Origin: Paracoccus marinus
GTDB lineage: Bacteria > Pseudomonadota > Alphaproteobacteria > Rhodobacterales > Rhodobacteraceae
DNA length: 64,000 nucleotides
Direction: 5' to 3'
NCBI RefSeq assembly: GCF_007018965.1
Contig: NZ_VJYZ01000005.1
Span: forward strand, 1-64,000
A program made the translations under genes and the position numbers. Under the pieces are notes generated by a model. The model worked only from the letters and a program-made list of their open reading frames with translations, made no database searches and was not told where the DNA came from. How positions within the stretch are numbered: the stretch's first letter is position 1; every line of letters begins with the position of its first letter. Of this stretch, positions 19,695 to 28,743 are shown one piece after another.

Positions 19695-20894
19695 ATGCCC
19701 TCGATCGATATCGTCAGGCTTGACGAGAATCCCCACGAAACGGAAAACGGGCTCCGCTCCGATACGGCCTCGCGCGGGGTCGATCTGGCTGGCGCGAAGA
19801 TCACGGTCACCTATTCGGACGGTTCTTCCGAAACCCTGACCTGGGAGGCTTTCGACCCCTACACCAACGGCGGCGCGTCGGGCACCGACGTCACCATGTC
19901 CTATGGTTTCGACTGGCATGAGCTGTCGACGACCAAACCCCTTGCCTCGCTGAGGTTCGACCTGCAGCCCGCAAGCTCGGTCTTCGACACCACGACCGAC
20001 AGCGCCGATTTCCCGGAAGGGCAGTCGACGCCCGGCTCGCTGAACGGGTTTCCGTTCCGTCTTGACACCGAGTCCGAAGACAGCATCGGCGGCGACCTGA
20101 CGGTGACCTATTCGGGGATCGTCAACCGCGCGGGCAGCCCGGCGGTCGGCGATCTTTACACAACGATGGTCGTCGATTTCTCGAAGCTGCCCGGCGGCGG
20201 CCTTCTGGGTGATCTGCGATGGAACTCCGACATCGACACGATGCGCGATGCCGGGGACCTGGTGCCGACTGATGCGACATGTATCGCCCGCGGAACCTTG
20301 ATCACCACCGATCTCGGCGACATCCCCGTCGAGGAGCTGAGGGCGGGCTGCAGGGTCCTGACCGAGGATAACGGATTCCAGGAACTCGTGTCGTCGATGA
20401 GCCGGGTTGTCGAGGCCAGCGGGCTTCGCGGCAATCCGAAGCTTTATCCGGTGCGGATCACGGCGGGGGCGCTGGGTTCCGGCCTGCCGAAACGGGATCT
20501 GGTCGTATCGCGCCAGCACCGGATGGCCGTGAAGTCGAACATCGTCAAACGCATGTTCGGGGCTGAAACCGTCCTCGTCGCCGCGATCAGGCTGACGGAA
20601 TTGCCGGGCATCTATGTCGACGAAACCGTCGAGAGCGTCGAATATTTTCATCTCGTCTTCAAGAAGCACGAGGTGATCTTTGCCGAAGGCACGCCGACCG
20701 AAAGCTTCCTGATGAACTTCGAGACGCAAAAGACCCTGACCCGGGCGCAGCGGGACGAATTCGCGTCGCTGTTCCCTGAGGTGGGTGAAACCGGTTATCG
20801 CGGCGCGCCGGCGCACGCAATTCCGTCGCGGCTGCTGCAAAAGGAACTGGTGCGGCGGCATGTGAAGAATTTGAAGGGCATTCTTTCGCTGTAG
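19695..20894 (+). CDS. Hint-domain protein
   Basis: A 399-residue protein with two parts. Residues 1-190 are acidic and beta-rich with no signal peptide and no recognised family. Residues about 193-340 are a Hint (hedgehog/intein) domain of the type common in Rhodobacterales: it starts ATCIARGTLITTDLGDIPVE with Cys196 as the expected self-splicing nucleophile and has His275 in the block VVSRQHRM. The closing region has no C-terminal extein or His-Asn intein end, so cleavage rather than splicing would be expected, if it is active at all. The start at 19695 (MPSIDIV) has AAGGTGG at the right distance; GTG at 19683 is an alternative. The role is unknown. Confidence 0.85.
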   Translation: MPSIDIVRLDENPHETENGLRSDTASRGVDLAGAKITVTYSDGSSETLTWEAFDPYTNGGASGTDVTMSYGFDWHELSTTKPLASLRFDLQPASSVFDTTTDSADFPEGQSTPGSLNGFPFRLDTESEDSIGGDLTVTYSGIVNRAGSPAVGDLYTTMVVDFSKLPGGGLLGDLRWNSDIDTMRDAGDLVPTDATCIARGTLITTDLGDIPVEELRAGCRVLTEDNGFQELVSSMSRVVEASGLRGNPKLYPVRITAGALGSGLPKRDLVVSRQHRMAVKSNIVKRMFGAETVLVAAIRLTELPGIYVDETVESVEYFHLVFKKHEVIFAEGTPTESFLMNFETQKTLTRAQRDEFASLFPEVGETGYRGAPAHAIPSRLLQKELVRRHVKNLKGILSL

Positions 20895-21084
20895 CCAAGC
20901 GCCGACGTGAACGAATGATGCGACGGGGTCGGACATCCAACGGCCCCATCCGTCTTTCACAGGTTCCGCCGTCGGGACGGCCGCTTTCCGGTCACCGAGT
21001 CTCTGGCGGTTGCGAACCGGACCGCTGCCCGACAACGCGCTGGTGGAAATCGACGGCCCGGTCTGACGCCGCCGGGCCGCGAGC

Positions 21085-22194
21085 TCAGTTCGCGCCGCCC
21101 CGCAGGATCGACGCGGGCTGCAGCGCAAGGAACCTGGCCGGGTTGGCGTCTTCGGCCTTGATCGCGTCCTTCTGCGCGCGCAGTTCGTTGAACCGCGCGT
21201 TTTCCTCGGGCGTGCGTTCCGTGGCTTTCAGACGCGCAAACTCCCGCAGCACCTGCCGCGCGCGGGCCTCGCGCGCGTGGGGCTCGCGCGTGAGGTCGGC
21301 CAGGCTGTCGAAGCTTGTAAAGCGGCGCAGCGCCGCGTCCACCAGTCCCGCGTAGCGGGTGCCTTTGAGGTATCGCGGATGATGGTAATGCAGGATCAGC
21401 GCGTCGGTCTGGTCGAGCCTTGCCCCCGCCGCCGCCTTCCAGGGCTTGTCGAGGTCTCGCTTCATCGACAGGTTAAGGGCACTGTCCATGACGTTCGCCG
21501 TCAGGCCCGCGCGCGCGATCGCTACGGGCAGCGCGATCTGGTCGAGCCACGGGCGGCGTTGCTGGACCGCCTTGTTCGCGTCGATCGCCAGCGCCGTGTC
21601 CATCCACAGCCGCGCGAAGTCCGAACCCGTCGGAAAGCCGACCACGCCCGCGTTGAAATAGGGCAGGGACTTGACCGCCTTTCGGGCCAGCACCACCCGC
21701 TCGTCCGGCGGCTCCATCCCAAACATGGCGTAGATCGGGGTCCAGTTGGCCTGCTTCTTTCCCCAGGTGAGCGCGCCTTCGGGGACGACGCTGACCTGCC
21801 CGTCGCGGGCGATCAGGCCAAGATCGAAGGGGCGGGCGATCGCCGTGTCGGTGTCGAGAAAGATCGAATGCCGCGTCTCGCGCGGCTGGCAGGCGGCCAC
21901 GATCTTGTTGCCCTGCTTGTAGTGCGGCTGGAACGGCGCGCGCGGCATGAAGCGGATCGACACGCCGACGCTGGCCATGAACTCGGCCACGTAAGGCGGC
22001 AGCATCGCGCGCCGGGGCTCCGGGCAATAGGCGATGATCTCGGCCCGCTCGAAGCTCGCGCGAAGCGTGCTTGCAAGGACGATGCCGTCGATCAGCAATG
22101 CGGGCGGGTCGATGACGAAGAAGAACGACAGATCGTCTTGATCCAGCTTGTGCCTCGTGCGCGAAGGGGGGCCAAAACCGATGCACAGCAACAT
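21085..22194 (-). CDS. Glycosyltransferase-like protein (GT-A fold)
   Basis: A 369-residue cytoplasmic protein. [16 protein letters not shown] provides a DxD motif (Asp114, Asp116) and [10 protein letters not shown] before it fits the nucleotide-sugar-binding lysine region of GT-A enzymes; the mid-region [19 protein letters not shown] is also typical. Donor and acceptor are unknown. The ATG at 22194 uses the last A of the encoded CCA of tRNA-Pro; a TTG is the next codon. There is no room for a ribosome binding site other than within the tRNA, so either the message is leaderless after tRNA processing or the true start is internal and non-standard. Confidence 0.7.
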   Translation of the reverse strand: MLLCIGFGPPSRTRHKLDQDDLSFFFVIDPPALLIDGIVLASTLRASFERAEIIAYCPEPRRAMLPPYVAEFMASVGVSIRFMPRAPFQPHYKQGNKIVAACQPRETRHSIFLDTDTAIARPFDLGLIARDGQVSVVPEGALTWGKKQANWTPIYAMFGMEPPDERVVLARKAVKSLPYFNAGVVGFPTGSDFARLWMDTALAIDANKAVQQRRPWLDQIALPVAIARAGLTANVMDSALNLSMKRDLDKPWKAAAGARLDQTDALILHYHHPRYLKGTRYAGLVDAALRRFTSFDSLADLTREPHAREARARQVLREFARLKATERTPEENARFNELRAQKDAIKAEDANPARFLALQPASILRGGAN

Positions 22195-22270
22195 GGTCGG
22201 GGCGAGAGGATTCGAACCTCCGGCCTACGGTACCCAAAACCGTCGCGCTACCAGGCTGCGCCACGCCCCG
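22194..22270 (-). tRNA. tRNA-Pro (anticodon TGG), CCA encoded
   Basis: The minus strand folds into a full cloverleaf: acceptor CGGGGCG/CGCCCCG, D arm GCGC/GCGC, anticodon stem ACGGT/ACCGT with loop TTTGGGT (anticodon TGG), variable loop, and T arm GGAGG-TTCGAAT-CCTCT. The discriminator is A and the CCA is encoded (22196-22194). The body is 74 bases without CCA. The final A is also the first base of the ATG of the downstream gene. Confidence 0.97.
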
Positions 22271-22384
22271 AACGCTGGCCTTGTAGCGGCCGCGCGGGGG
22301 CTGCGAAAGGGTTATTCGGGGCAAGCCGGGGCGTAGATGCGGGACGGTGCGGGGGTGCCGGGGTGCCGGCCAGACCGGGTTCGT

Positions 22385-22930
22385 TCAGCGGCAGGGGGCC
22401 TCGGCCTTGTCCTGCGGCAGGCGCGGGTGGCGCAGGATGGCGCCGGGGGCGATGTCCAGCCGCGCCGCCTCTCCGCCGCCGATCTCGAGCACCATCAGGC
22501 GGTCGGGGTCGGTGTCGCCCGGCGCGGCGCCGGGCAGGGGGGTCAGGTCCATCGGCCGCGCTTTGCGGTGGATGTGGCGCACGACGCCGGAGGCGTCCAT
22601 GTAAAGCAGGTCCAGCGGGATCAGCGTGTTCTTCATCCAGAAGGATTGCGGACGCGCTTCCTGGAACACGAACAGCATGCCGGTGCCCGGGCGCAGGCTG
22701 CGGCGGTTCATCAGGCCGATGCGCCGTTCATCGGGCGTGTCGGCGATCTCGACCGAAAAGCTGACCTCGCGGGTGCCCGTGACGAAGGTCGCGATTCCGT
22801 CGCGGCAAGCGGCGCCATTCGCGGCAGCCGTCTGCGGGGCCGCCCCTGCGGCAAGCGGCAGCAGTCCTGCCGCGAGGGCGAGCGCAAGCGCCGCACCGTG
22901 TCGCCGCACGGGCCTGCGGGCAACGTTCAT
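22385..22930 (-). CDS. DUF192 exported protein
   Basis: A 181-residue protein with an Arg-rich signal peptide (hydrophobic residues about 10-30, likely cleavage after AAGAA) followed by one DUF192 domain: FSVEIADTPDERRIGLMNR, GMLFVF, QSFWMKNTLIPLDLLYMD. The domain forms a compact beta fold of unknown biochemical role and is often periplasmic. It follows the double cold-shock gene by six bases on the same strand, so the two are probably one transcript, with tRNA-Pro further downstream. Confidence 0.88.
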   Translation of the reverse strand: MNVARRPVRRHGAALALALAAGLLPLAAGAAPQTAAANGAACRDGIATFVTGTREVSFSVEIADTPDERRIGLMNRRSLRPGTGMLFVFQEARPQSFWMKNTLIPLDLLYMDASGVVRHIHRKARPMDLTPLPGAAPGDTDPDRLMVLEIGGGEAARLDIAPGAILRHPRLPQDKAEAPCR

Positions 22931-22936
22931 CCGGGC

Positions 22937-23674
22937 TTACCGGCGGACGAGCTGGGGATAGGGGAAGGGGGCCATCACCTGGGCGCCGACCTGGCTTTCC
23001 TCGTGCGATTGATCGCTCAGGCGATCGCTCGCGCGGCGGTTCCAGTGGTCGGGCAGGTTCAGGTCGTCGAAGTCGTCGCCCAGCAGCGAATCCGGCCGGC
23101 GCACGTGCGGCAGCAGGGGTTCGGCCACAAAGCTGTCCACCGACGCCTCGTCACCCGCCCGGTCCCAGCTGAACAGCTGCGCAGCCATGAGCCCGCGACG
23201 CCCCTCGACCACCCGCATCCCCACCGCCTCGCCCTGCGCGAGGTCGGCAAAGCCCGAATGGCGCACCACCTCGATATGCAGGAACACGTCGTCGCGGCGG
23301 CCGAAGATGTTGGCGAAGCCGAACCCCTTGGCGCGATCGAACCACTTCACGCGCGCGGCGAGCGCCGGCAGGCACATCAGCTCGTCGTGCGAGATGTTGC
23401 ACAGATCGGCGATGGGTGCGGTCGTGACCTCGGCGGCGGTGTCGATACTGACGATCCGGGCGGCCTGACGCCCGCGATCCGCGCTGATGGCATCGACGAT
23501 GATCCGGGTGCCCTCGGCCACCGAACCCTGGCCGAACTTGCGCAGGACATTGCCGTGGATCAGGACATCCGCCCCGCCCGCATCGTCAACGAGAAAGCCA
23601 AATCCGCGGTTCGCATCGAACCACTTGACGTAACCGGACACGCGCTGCGCGTGTTCCGACGCTTCTTCCTGCAC
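22937..23674 (-). CDS. Protein with two cold-shock domains
   Basis: A 245-residue protein with two nucleic-acid-binding cold-shock domains, residues about 12-75 (GYVKWFDANRGFGFL, DVLIHG) and about 105-170 (ARVKWFDRAKGFGFA, DVFLHI), each with RNP1 and RNP2. The C-terminal 70 residues are acidic and unassigned. Such tandem proteins in alphaproteobacteria are thought to act as RNA chaperones. It starts at a GTG (23674) with AGGTCAGG upstream. The leader of roughly 150 bases is AT-rich, as is usual for cold-regulated messages; that it is cold-induced is inference. Confidence 0.92.
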   Translation of the reverse strand: MQEEASEHAQRVSGYVKWFDANRGFGFLVDDAGGADVLIHGNVLRKFGQGSVAEGTRIIVDAISADRGRQAARIVSIDTAAEVTTAPIADLCNISHDELMCLPALAARVKWFDRAKGFGFANIFGRRDDVFLHIEVVRHSGFADLAQGEAVGMRVVEGRRGLMAAQLFSWDRAGDEASVDSFVAEPLLPHVRRPDSLLGDDFDDLNLPDHWNRRASDRLSDQSHEESQVGAQVMAPFPYPQLVRR

Positions 23675-23825
23675 CCTGACCTACCACCCTGCATGCTTTT
23701 TGGACTGACGGCATCTGATGAACCTAAACCCGAAACGGATCAAGTCACCTGCTGGGTAAGACTAGTTTACCTGACGCCACTCTGCCACAAGTTGTGTGAC
23801 TATTTCATGAATTAGGCGACTAATC

Positions 23826-23845
23826 GCCGGTCGAACGTGACCGGC
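23826..23845 (-). terminator. Hairpin behind pdxH, possible terminator
   Basis: A perfect 7-bp stem GCCGGTC/GACCGGC with a six-base loop, 80 bases past the pdxH stop. On the minus strand it is followed by GATTAGT, so the T-tract is weak. It also lies upstream of the cold-shock gene promoter region. Confidence 0.4.
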
Positions 23846-23925
23846 TCAATTGTCTGCCCAAAATGCAGGCACGCATTCGTGACCGGCGATCGGCCGGACG
23901 CGTGGCGGTCGCGGGTCGGCGCGAA

Positions 23926-24525
23926 TCAGGGGTTGAGCCGGATCACGTCCCAGCCGGCGTCGGTGCGGATCCAGCGGAAGCGGTCGTGCAGCCGGAACGC
24001 GCCGTCCGCCCAAAACTCGATCTGGGTCGGGGCGATGCGGAAGCCGCCCCAGAAGGGCGGTCGCGCGGGATCGGTCCCCTGCTCGGCCTCGGTCCTGGCG
24101 ACCGCATCCAGCAGCGCCTGCCGGTCCCCCAATGGCCGGCTTTGCCGGCTGGCCCACGCGCCGATCCGCGATTGCAGCGCCCTGCTGCGATAGTAGGCGT
24201 CGGCCTGCGGCCCGTCTTCGCGCGTGACGGTGCCGCGCACGCGGACCTGCCGGCGCAGCGATTTCCAGTGCATCACGAACGCGGCCTTTCCGGTCGCGGC
24301 GATCTGGGTGCCCTTGGCGCTGTCGTAGTTGGTGTAGAACACGAAGCCCGCATCCTCGATATCCTTCAGAAGCACCGTCCGCACGTCGGGCATCCCGTCC
24401 GCATCGACGGTGGCCAGCGCCACGGCGTTGGGATCGTTCGGCTCGGTCGCCGTGGCCTCGGCCAGCCACGCGCGGGCCAGCGCAAAGGGGTCGTCGCCTG
24501 CGAATATTCCGCTGCGGTCGCTCAT
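23926..24525 (-). CDS. pdxH: Pyridoxamine 5'-phosphate oxidase
   Basis: FMN enzyme that converts pyridoxine or pyridoxamine 5'-phosphate to pyridoxal 5'-phosphate, the cofactor needed by enzymes such as IlvA and PatB in this window. The 199-residue length is normal. Visible landmarks are the FMN-binding [26 protein letters not shown], and the C-terminal dimer and substrate region [17 protein letters not shown] and RLHDRFRW. It is divergent from fabI with 63 bp between the starts. Confidence 0.97.
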   Translation of the reverse strand: MSDRSGIFAGDDPFALARAWLAEATATEPNDPNAVALATVDADGMPDVRTVLLKDIEDAGFVFYTNYDSAKGTQIAATGKAAFVMHWKSLRRQVRVRGTVTREDGPQADAYYRSRALQSRIGAWASRQSRPLGDRQALLDAVARTEAEQGTDPARPPFWGGFRIAPTQIEFWADGAFRLHDRFRWIRTDAGWDVIRLNP

Positions 24526-24588
24526 GCTTGATGCCCCTTCGGCTTTGGCCTAATCCTCACCAAGGGTTGAGAACGCGGGGAAACTGCC

Positions 24589-25452
24589 ATGTCAAGCGAT
24601 GCCGCCGGGACGCAGGTGAACAAGGCCACGGCCGGGCTGATGTCGGGCAAGCGCGGGCTCATCATGGGGCTGGCCAACGACAAGTCGATCGCTTGGGGCA
24701 TCGCCCGGGCGCTGGCGGGCGCCGGGGCGGAACTCGCCTTCTCGTATCAGGGCGAGGCGCTGAAGAAGCGCGTCGTGCCGCTGGCCCAGCAGCTCGGCTC
24801 GTCGCTGGTCGTTCCGTGCGACGTGGGCGACATGCAGTCGGTGGACGACCTGTTCGCGGCGCTGGAACAGGAATGGGGCACGCTCGACTTCGTCGTCCAC
24901 GCGATCGGCTTTTCCGACAAGGAGGAACTGCGCGGCCGCTATGCCGACACCAGCCGCGACAATTTCCTGATGACGATGGACATATCGGTCTATTCGTTCA
25001 CCGCGATCACGCGGCGGGCGGCGGCGATGATGCCCGATGGCGGCAGCCTGGTGACGCTGACCTATTACGGGGCCGAGCGGGTGATGCCGCACTACAACGT
25101 CATGGGCGTGGCCAAGGCCGCGCTCGAGGCGTCGGTGCGCTATCTGGCCGAGGATCTGGGCAAGGACCGCATCCGCGTGAACGCGATCAGCGCCGGGCCG
25201 ATCAAGACGCTTGCGGCGTCGGGGATCGGCGACTTCCGCTATATCCTAAAATGGAACGAGCTGAACTCGCCCCTGCGCCGCAACACGACGATCGAGGACG
25301 TGGGGAACTCGGCCCTGTACCTGCTGTCCGACCTCGGCGCGGGCGTCACGGGCGAAACCCATCACGTCGACTCGGGCTATCATGTCGTCGGCATGAAGGC
25401 CGTGGACGCGCCAGACATCGACGCCGCCGTGAACCGCGAGGCGGCCGAGTGA
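24589..25452 (+). CDS. fabI: Enoyl-[acyl-carrier-protein] reductase (NADH)
   Basis: Catalyses the last reduction in each cycle of fatty-acid elongation. The 287-residue short-chain dehydrogenase has the FabI pattern: GLANDKSIAWGIA at 27 for the nucleotide, and the catalytic set Tyr159, Tyr169 and Lys176 (TYYGAERVMPHYNVMGVAKA). The N-terminus is about 15 residues longer than the E. coli enzyme. It is the first of four plus-strand genes, but the spacing to the next is moderate and the products are unrelated. Confidence 0.97.
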   Translation: MSSDAAGTQVNKATAGLMSGKRGLIMGLANDKSIAWGIARALAGAGAELAFSYQGEALKKRVVPLAQQLGSSLVVPCDVGDMQSVDDLFAALEQEWGTLDFVVHAIGFSDKEELRGRYADTSRDNFLMTMDISVYSFTAITRRAAAMMPDGGSLVTLTYYGAERVMPHYNVMGVAKAALEASVRYLAEDLGKDRIRVNAISAGPIKTLAASGIGDFRYILKWNELNSPLRRNTTIEDVGNSALYLLSDLGAGVTGETHHVDSGYHVVGMKAVDAPDIDAAVNREAAE

Positions 25453-25489
25453 CGACGCAGGCGGGCCACCCCGGCGCGGGGACCGGCCG

Positions 25490-26104
25490 GTGACGCCTGC
25501 GATCACCGCCGCGCAGCTTGCGGTCTTTGTCGGAACGCTGGCGGTCGCGATCCTGTCGCCCGGTCCCGCCATCATCGCTGCCAGCCGTTCGGCCGCGTCG
25601 CGCGGGCGCAACGCGTCGATGCCCTATGCAATGGGACTGGCGTTCGGCGCCTCTGTCTGGTGCGCGGTGGCGCTCTTCGGGCTGACCCTGGTGTTCGAGC
25701 GGCTTCCGGGGCTTTTCACCATCCTCAAGGTCGCGGGCGGCGCCTATCTGGTCTGGATCGCGTGGAAGATGGTGCGCCACGCCGCCGATCCGCTGGCGAT
25801 GGACGGCGAGACGGTGACCGGGCCGGGCTTTCTTCAGGGCCTTGCGCTGAACCTGTCGAACCCCAAGCCCGCGCTGTTCTACGCGGGCCTCATCATGTCG
25901 ATCTTTCCCACGCTGCACGGTCCGGCGGCGGGCATGATCTATGCCGTCGCGCTGTCGGTCGAGGTCACGTTCTACGCGGTCGTGACCTTCCTGATGGCGA
26001 CCGGGCCGATGCGCCGGGGCTACGCCGTGGCGCGGGTCTGGATCGACAGGGTCGCGGGCGGGCTGATCGGCGTGCTAGGGCTGTCGCTGATGATCCGTCA
26101 CTGA
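25490..26104 (+). CDS. LysE/RhtB family amino-acid exporter
   Basis: A 204-residue inner-membrane protein with about six hydrophobic helices. It opens with the LysE-family signature [19 protein letters not shown], and the mid-protein segment [16 protein letters not shown] is equally typical. Members export basic amino acids, homoserine, threonine or leucine; which substrate is used cannot be read from sequence. Starts at GTG 25490, 38 bp after fabI. Confidence 0.9.
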   Translation: MTPAITAAQLAVFVGTLAVAILSPGPAIIAASRSAASRGRNASMPYAMGLAFGASVWCAVALFGLTLVFERLPGLFTILKVAGGAYLVWIAWKMVRHAADPLAMDGETVTGPGFLQGLALNLSNPKPALFYAGLIMSIFPTLHGPAAGMIYAVALSVEVTFYAVVTFLMATGPMRRGYAVARVWIDRVAGGLIGVLGLSLMIRH

Positions 26105-26129
26105 CCCATTCCAGATCCCGAGGACCCCG

Positions 26130-26651
26130 ATGGCCCGCACCACCATGACCGACCGCCTGCCGCACGAGCGGGGCTTCCATGTCAGCTGGGACCAGCTGCA
26201 CCGCGACGCGCGGGCGCTGGCGTGGCGGCTGCAGGACACCCAGCCCGAGGGGGGCGGCGACTGGCGCGCGGTCGTGGCGATCACCCGCGGCGGCATGGTG
26301 CCCGCGATGATAGTGGCGCGCGAGCTCGACATCCGCATCGTCGACACGATCAGCGTCAAGTCCTATCTCAAGGGCGAGCAGGGCGAGATGGTGGTCCTGA
26401 AATCGCCCGACGCGGGGCTGATGGGCGACGGCGAGGGCGTGCTGATCGTGGACGACCTGGTGGACAGCGGGCGCACGCTGGAACTGGTCCGCAAGCTTTA
26501 TCCCAAGGCGCATTTCGCGACCGTCTACGCCAAGCCCAAGGGCCAGCCGATGGTGCAGACCTACATCACCGAGGTCAGCCAGGACACGTGGATCTTCTTT
26601 CCGTGGGATCTTGCCCTGCAATATGTCGAGCCCTACCGCGGCAGCGACTGA
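26130..26651 (+). CDS. gpt: Xanthine(-guanine) phosphoribosyltransferase
   Basis: Purine-salvage enzyme that attaches phosphoribosyl groups from PRPP to xanthine and guanine. The 173-residue protein has the PRPP-binding loop [15 protein letters not shown] and the N-terminal [20 protein letters not shown]; the C-terminal hood region TWIFFPWD matches Gpt. Alternative start [10 protein letters not shown] lies five codons in. It is close behind the LysE gene (25 bp). Confidence 0.95.
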   Translation: MARTTMTDRLPHERGFHVSWDQLHRDARALAWRLQDTQPEGGGDWRAVVAITRGGMVPAMIVARELDIRIVDTISVKSYLKGEQGEMVVLKSPDAGLMGDGEGVLIVDDLVDSGRTLELVRKLYPKAHFATVYAKPKGQPMVQTYITEVSQDTWIFFPWDLALQYVEPYRGSD

Positions 26652-26786
26652 GCCGATCACGCGCTCGCGTTCCGGGCGGTCGGAACGTCCGCCCTGCGGC
26701 CGCGTTGGCGAGTGATGCGGCGGGGGACTGCCGTCGCCCCGCCCGCCGCCGCCTGCCAGCCGCCGACCCGCCACGCACGGACCGAC

Positions 26787-28361
26787 ATGACAGACCTGAC
26801 ATTCGCGCCCGGGCGCAACTGCTGGCGCCACGCGCGGGCCGACCGTTTTTCCCTGATCATCGACGCGCAGGATTATTTCGTGGCGCTTCGCCGGGCGATG
26901 ATCGAGGCCCGCGACCAGGTGCTGATGATCGGCTGGGATTTCGACTTCGAGATCGAGATGCTGCCGGGGCAAAGCGATGCCGGGGGGCTTGCCCCCGACG
27001 GTCTGCCGAACCGGGTCGGCCCGTTCCTCGAGGCGCTGGTGGACCGCGCCCCCCGGCTCGACATCTATCTTTTGAAATGGAGCGGCGGGGTCCTGATCGC
27101 GCCGGCCCGGATCATTCCGGGACTGCGCGTCAAGTGGCTTAGCCCCGGGCAGATCCACCTGGGTTTCGACGGCCGCCATCCGGTCGGCGCGTGCCATCAC
27201 CAGAAGATCGTGGTGGTGGACGATTCGCTCGCGTTCTGCGGCGGCATCGACGTGACCGACGGGCGCTGGGACACGCGCGACCATCGCCCGGGCGATCCCT
27301 GCCGGGCGCTGAAATCGGGTGAGATCGCGCAGCCCTGGCACGACGCGGCCGCCATGTTCGACGGCCCCGCCGTGCGCGTGACCGCCGATCTCGCCCGCGC
27401 CCGCTGGCTGCGCGCCACCGACGAGGACCTGCCCGCGCCCCTGGCCGACACCCGCGACATGTGGCCGGCCGAGGTCGAGCCTGACCTGCGCGACGTCGAG
27501 ATCGCCCTGTCGCGGACCGAGCCGCCCACCGGCGACGCGCCCGCGGTGGTCGAGATCGAGACGATGTATCTTGACGCGATCGCCTCGGCCCGTCGCAGCA
27601 TCTACCTTGAATCGCAGTATTTCTCGGCCCCCGGCATCGCCGACGCGATCGCCGCCCGGCTGGCTGAGCCGGACGGGCCGGACGTGGTCGTCATCAACCC
27701 GCGCGCGGCGCAGGGCGCGGTCGAGGATCTGGCGATGCACGTCCCGCGCAGCCGCATCCTGCGCGAGATGTCGCGCCGCGACCCCCACCGTCGCTTCCGC
27801 ATCCTTTACCCGGTCAACGCCGCGTCCGAACCGATCTATGTCCACGCCAAGCTGATGATCGTGGACGACACCATGCTGCGGGTGGGATCGAGCAACCTCA
27901 ACCGCCGCTCGATGGGCTTCGACAGCGAGGCGGACGTGACCCTGATCGCCGCGAACGACGAACACCGGGCCGCGATCCGCCGCATCCGCGCCTCGCTTCT
28001 GGCCGAGCACATGGGGCGCGACCCGGACCGGGTGGCCCGCGCCATCGAACGCCGCGGCCTTGTCGGGGCGGTGCGGGCGCTCAACCACATGACCCACCGC
28101 AGGCTGCGCCGGGTGCCGCGCCGGCGCGAGGGGTTCTGGGGTCGCTGGCTGGCGGATACGCACATCTTCGATCCGCGCTACCACCCGGACGCGGACGGCC
28201 GGTCGGGCGTCACCGGCCGTCACCTGATGATCGGCGCGGGCGTGCTGGCCCTGGGCGCCGGGCTGATCACGTGGCGTCGCCGGACACGCGGCGGCGCCCG
28301 CACCCGGGCCGAAAGCCACACCCCGCCGCGCGATCCGGGCCGCGATCACGACGGCCGTTGA
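26787..28361 (+). CDS. Phospholipase D-like protein with C-terminal membrane helix
   Basis: A 524-residue member of the PLD superfamily, which includes phospholipases, cardiolipin synthases and nucleases. It has two HxKxxxxD motifs: His138/Lys140/Asp145 (HHQKIVVVDD) and a second near residue 352 (VHAKLMIVDDTMLRVGSSN). A single hydrophobic helix near residues 475-495 (LMIGAGVLALGAGLITW), followed by an Arg-rich tail, should tether it to the membrane. The start at 26787 fits the family. Its stop codon overlaps the -35 box of the B12 operon promoter. Confidence 0.9.
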   Translation: MTDLTFAPGRNCWRHARADRFSLIIDAQDYFVALRRAMIEARDQVLMIGWDFDFEIEMLPGQSDAGGLAPDGLPNRVGPFLEALVDRAPRLDIYLLKWSGGVLIAPARIIPGLRVKWLSPGQIHLGFDGRHPVGACHHQKIVVVDDSLAFCGGIDVTDGRWDTRDHRPGDPCRALKSGEIAQPWHDAAAMFDGPAVRVTADLARARWLRATDEDLPAPLADTRDMWPAEVEPDLRDVEIALSRTEPPTGDAPAVVEIETMYLDAIASARRSIYLESQYFSAPGIADAIAARLAEPDGPDVVVINPRAAQGAVEDLAMHVPRSRILREMSRRDPHRRFRILYPVNAASEPIYVHAKLMIVDDTMLRVGSSNLNRRSMGFDSEADVTLIAANDEHRAAIRRIRASLLAEHMGRDPDRVARAIERRGLVGAVRALNHMTHRRLRRVPRRREGFWGRWLADTHIFDPRYHPDADGRSGVTGRHLMIGAGVLALGAGLITWRRRTRGGARTRAESHTPPRDPGRDHDGR

Positions 28362-28386
28362 CCGGCCGTCATCCCGGCAGATAAGA
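28358..28386 (+). promoter_or_regulatory. Sigma-70-type promoter of the cobalamin uptake operon
   Basis: TTGACC at 28358-28363 and ATAAGA at 28381-28386 are separated by exactly 17 bases, and the riboswitch begins a few bases downstream. The -35 box contains the TGA stop of the phospholipase D-like gene. Confidence 0.65.
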
Positions 28387-28391
28387 GAAAT

Positions 28392-28584
28392 CGTCCGAGT
28401 TTCCGGCACACGCCGGATGAAAAGGGAACGCGTAACGGCTGGACGCCCGTCCGGCCCGATCCGCGGCTGCCCCCGCAACTGTAAGCGGTGAGCGGCGTCG
28501 ACATGCCACTGGGGATCGGCGCCGCGCGCTCACCCTGGGAAGGCCGGCGCCGCGCTGATCCGCCAGCCAGGAGACCTGCTTGGA
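28392..28584 (+). ncRNA. Cobalamin (B12) riboswitch
   Basis: Carries the conserved elements in order: AAAAGGGAACGCG at 28420, GGCTGCCCCCGCAACTGTAA at about 28465, CCACTGGGGATCGG at about 28506, CCCTGGGAAGGC, and the B12 box GCCAGCCAGGAGACCTGC at about 28562. GTCC at the start and GGAC at 28581-28584 can close P1. In this class adenosylcobalamin binding lowers expression of the downstream uptake genes, which fits btuB behind it. Confidence 0.97.
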
Positions 28585-28743
28585 CACCACCCTTTCCGAC
28601 GGCGCGGGGCGCGCCGAGGAAGCGGCATGCCGCAGCGGTGACTTCACTGTCTGCGGGCACGCCACGCTCTACCCGACGCGCGCGATCCCCGGACCAAGGC
28701 CAACAGGCGGGCCGTTCCCGCCACGCATCGCAAGGACAGGGAC
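28585..28743 (+). other. Leader between the riboswitch and btuB
   Basis: A 159-base leader with several GC-rich hairpins (for example GCGGCATGCCGC near 28625) and no T-run, so control is more likely at ribosome binding than at termination. AGGACAGGGAC just before the btuB ATG is the probable ribosome binding site. A TTG-started frame through this leader shows no protein-like features. Confidence 0.5.
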
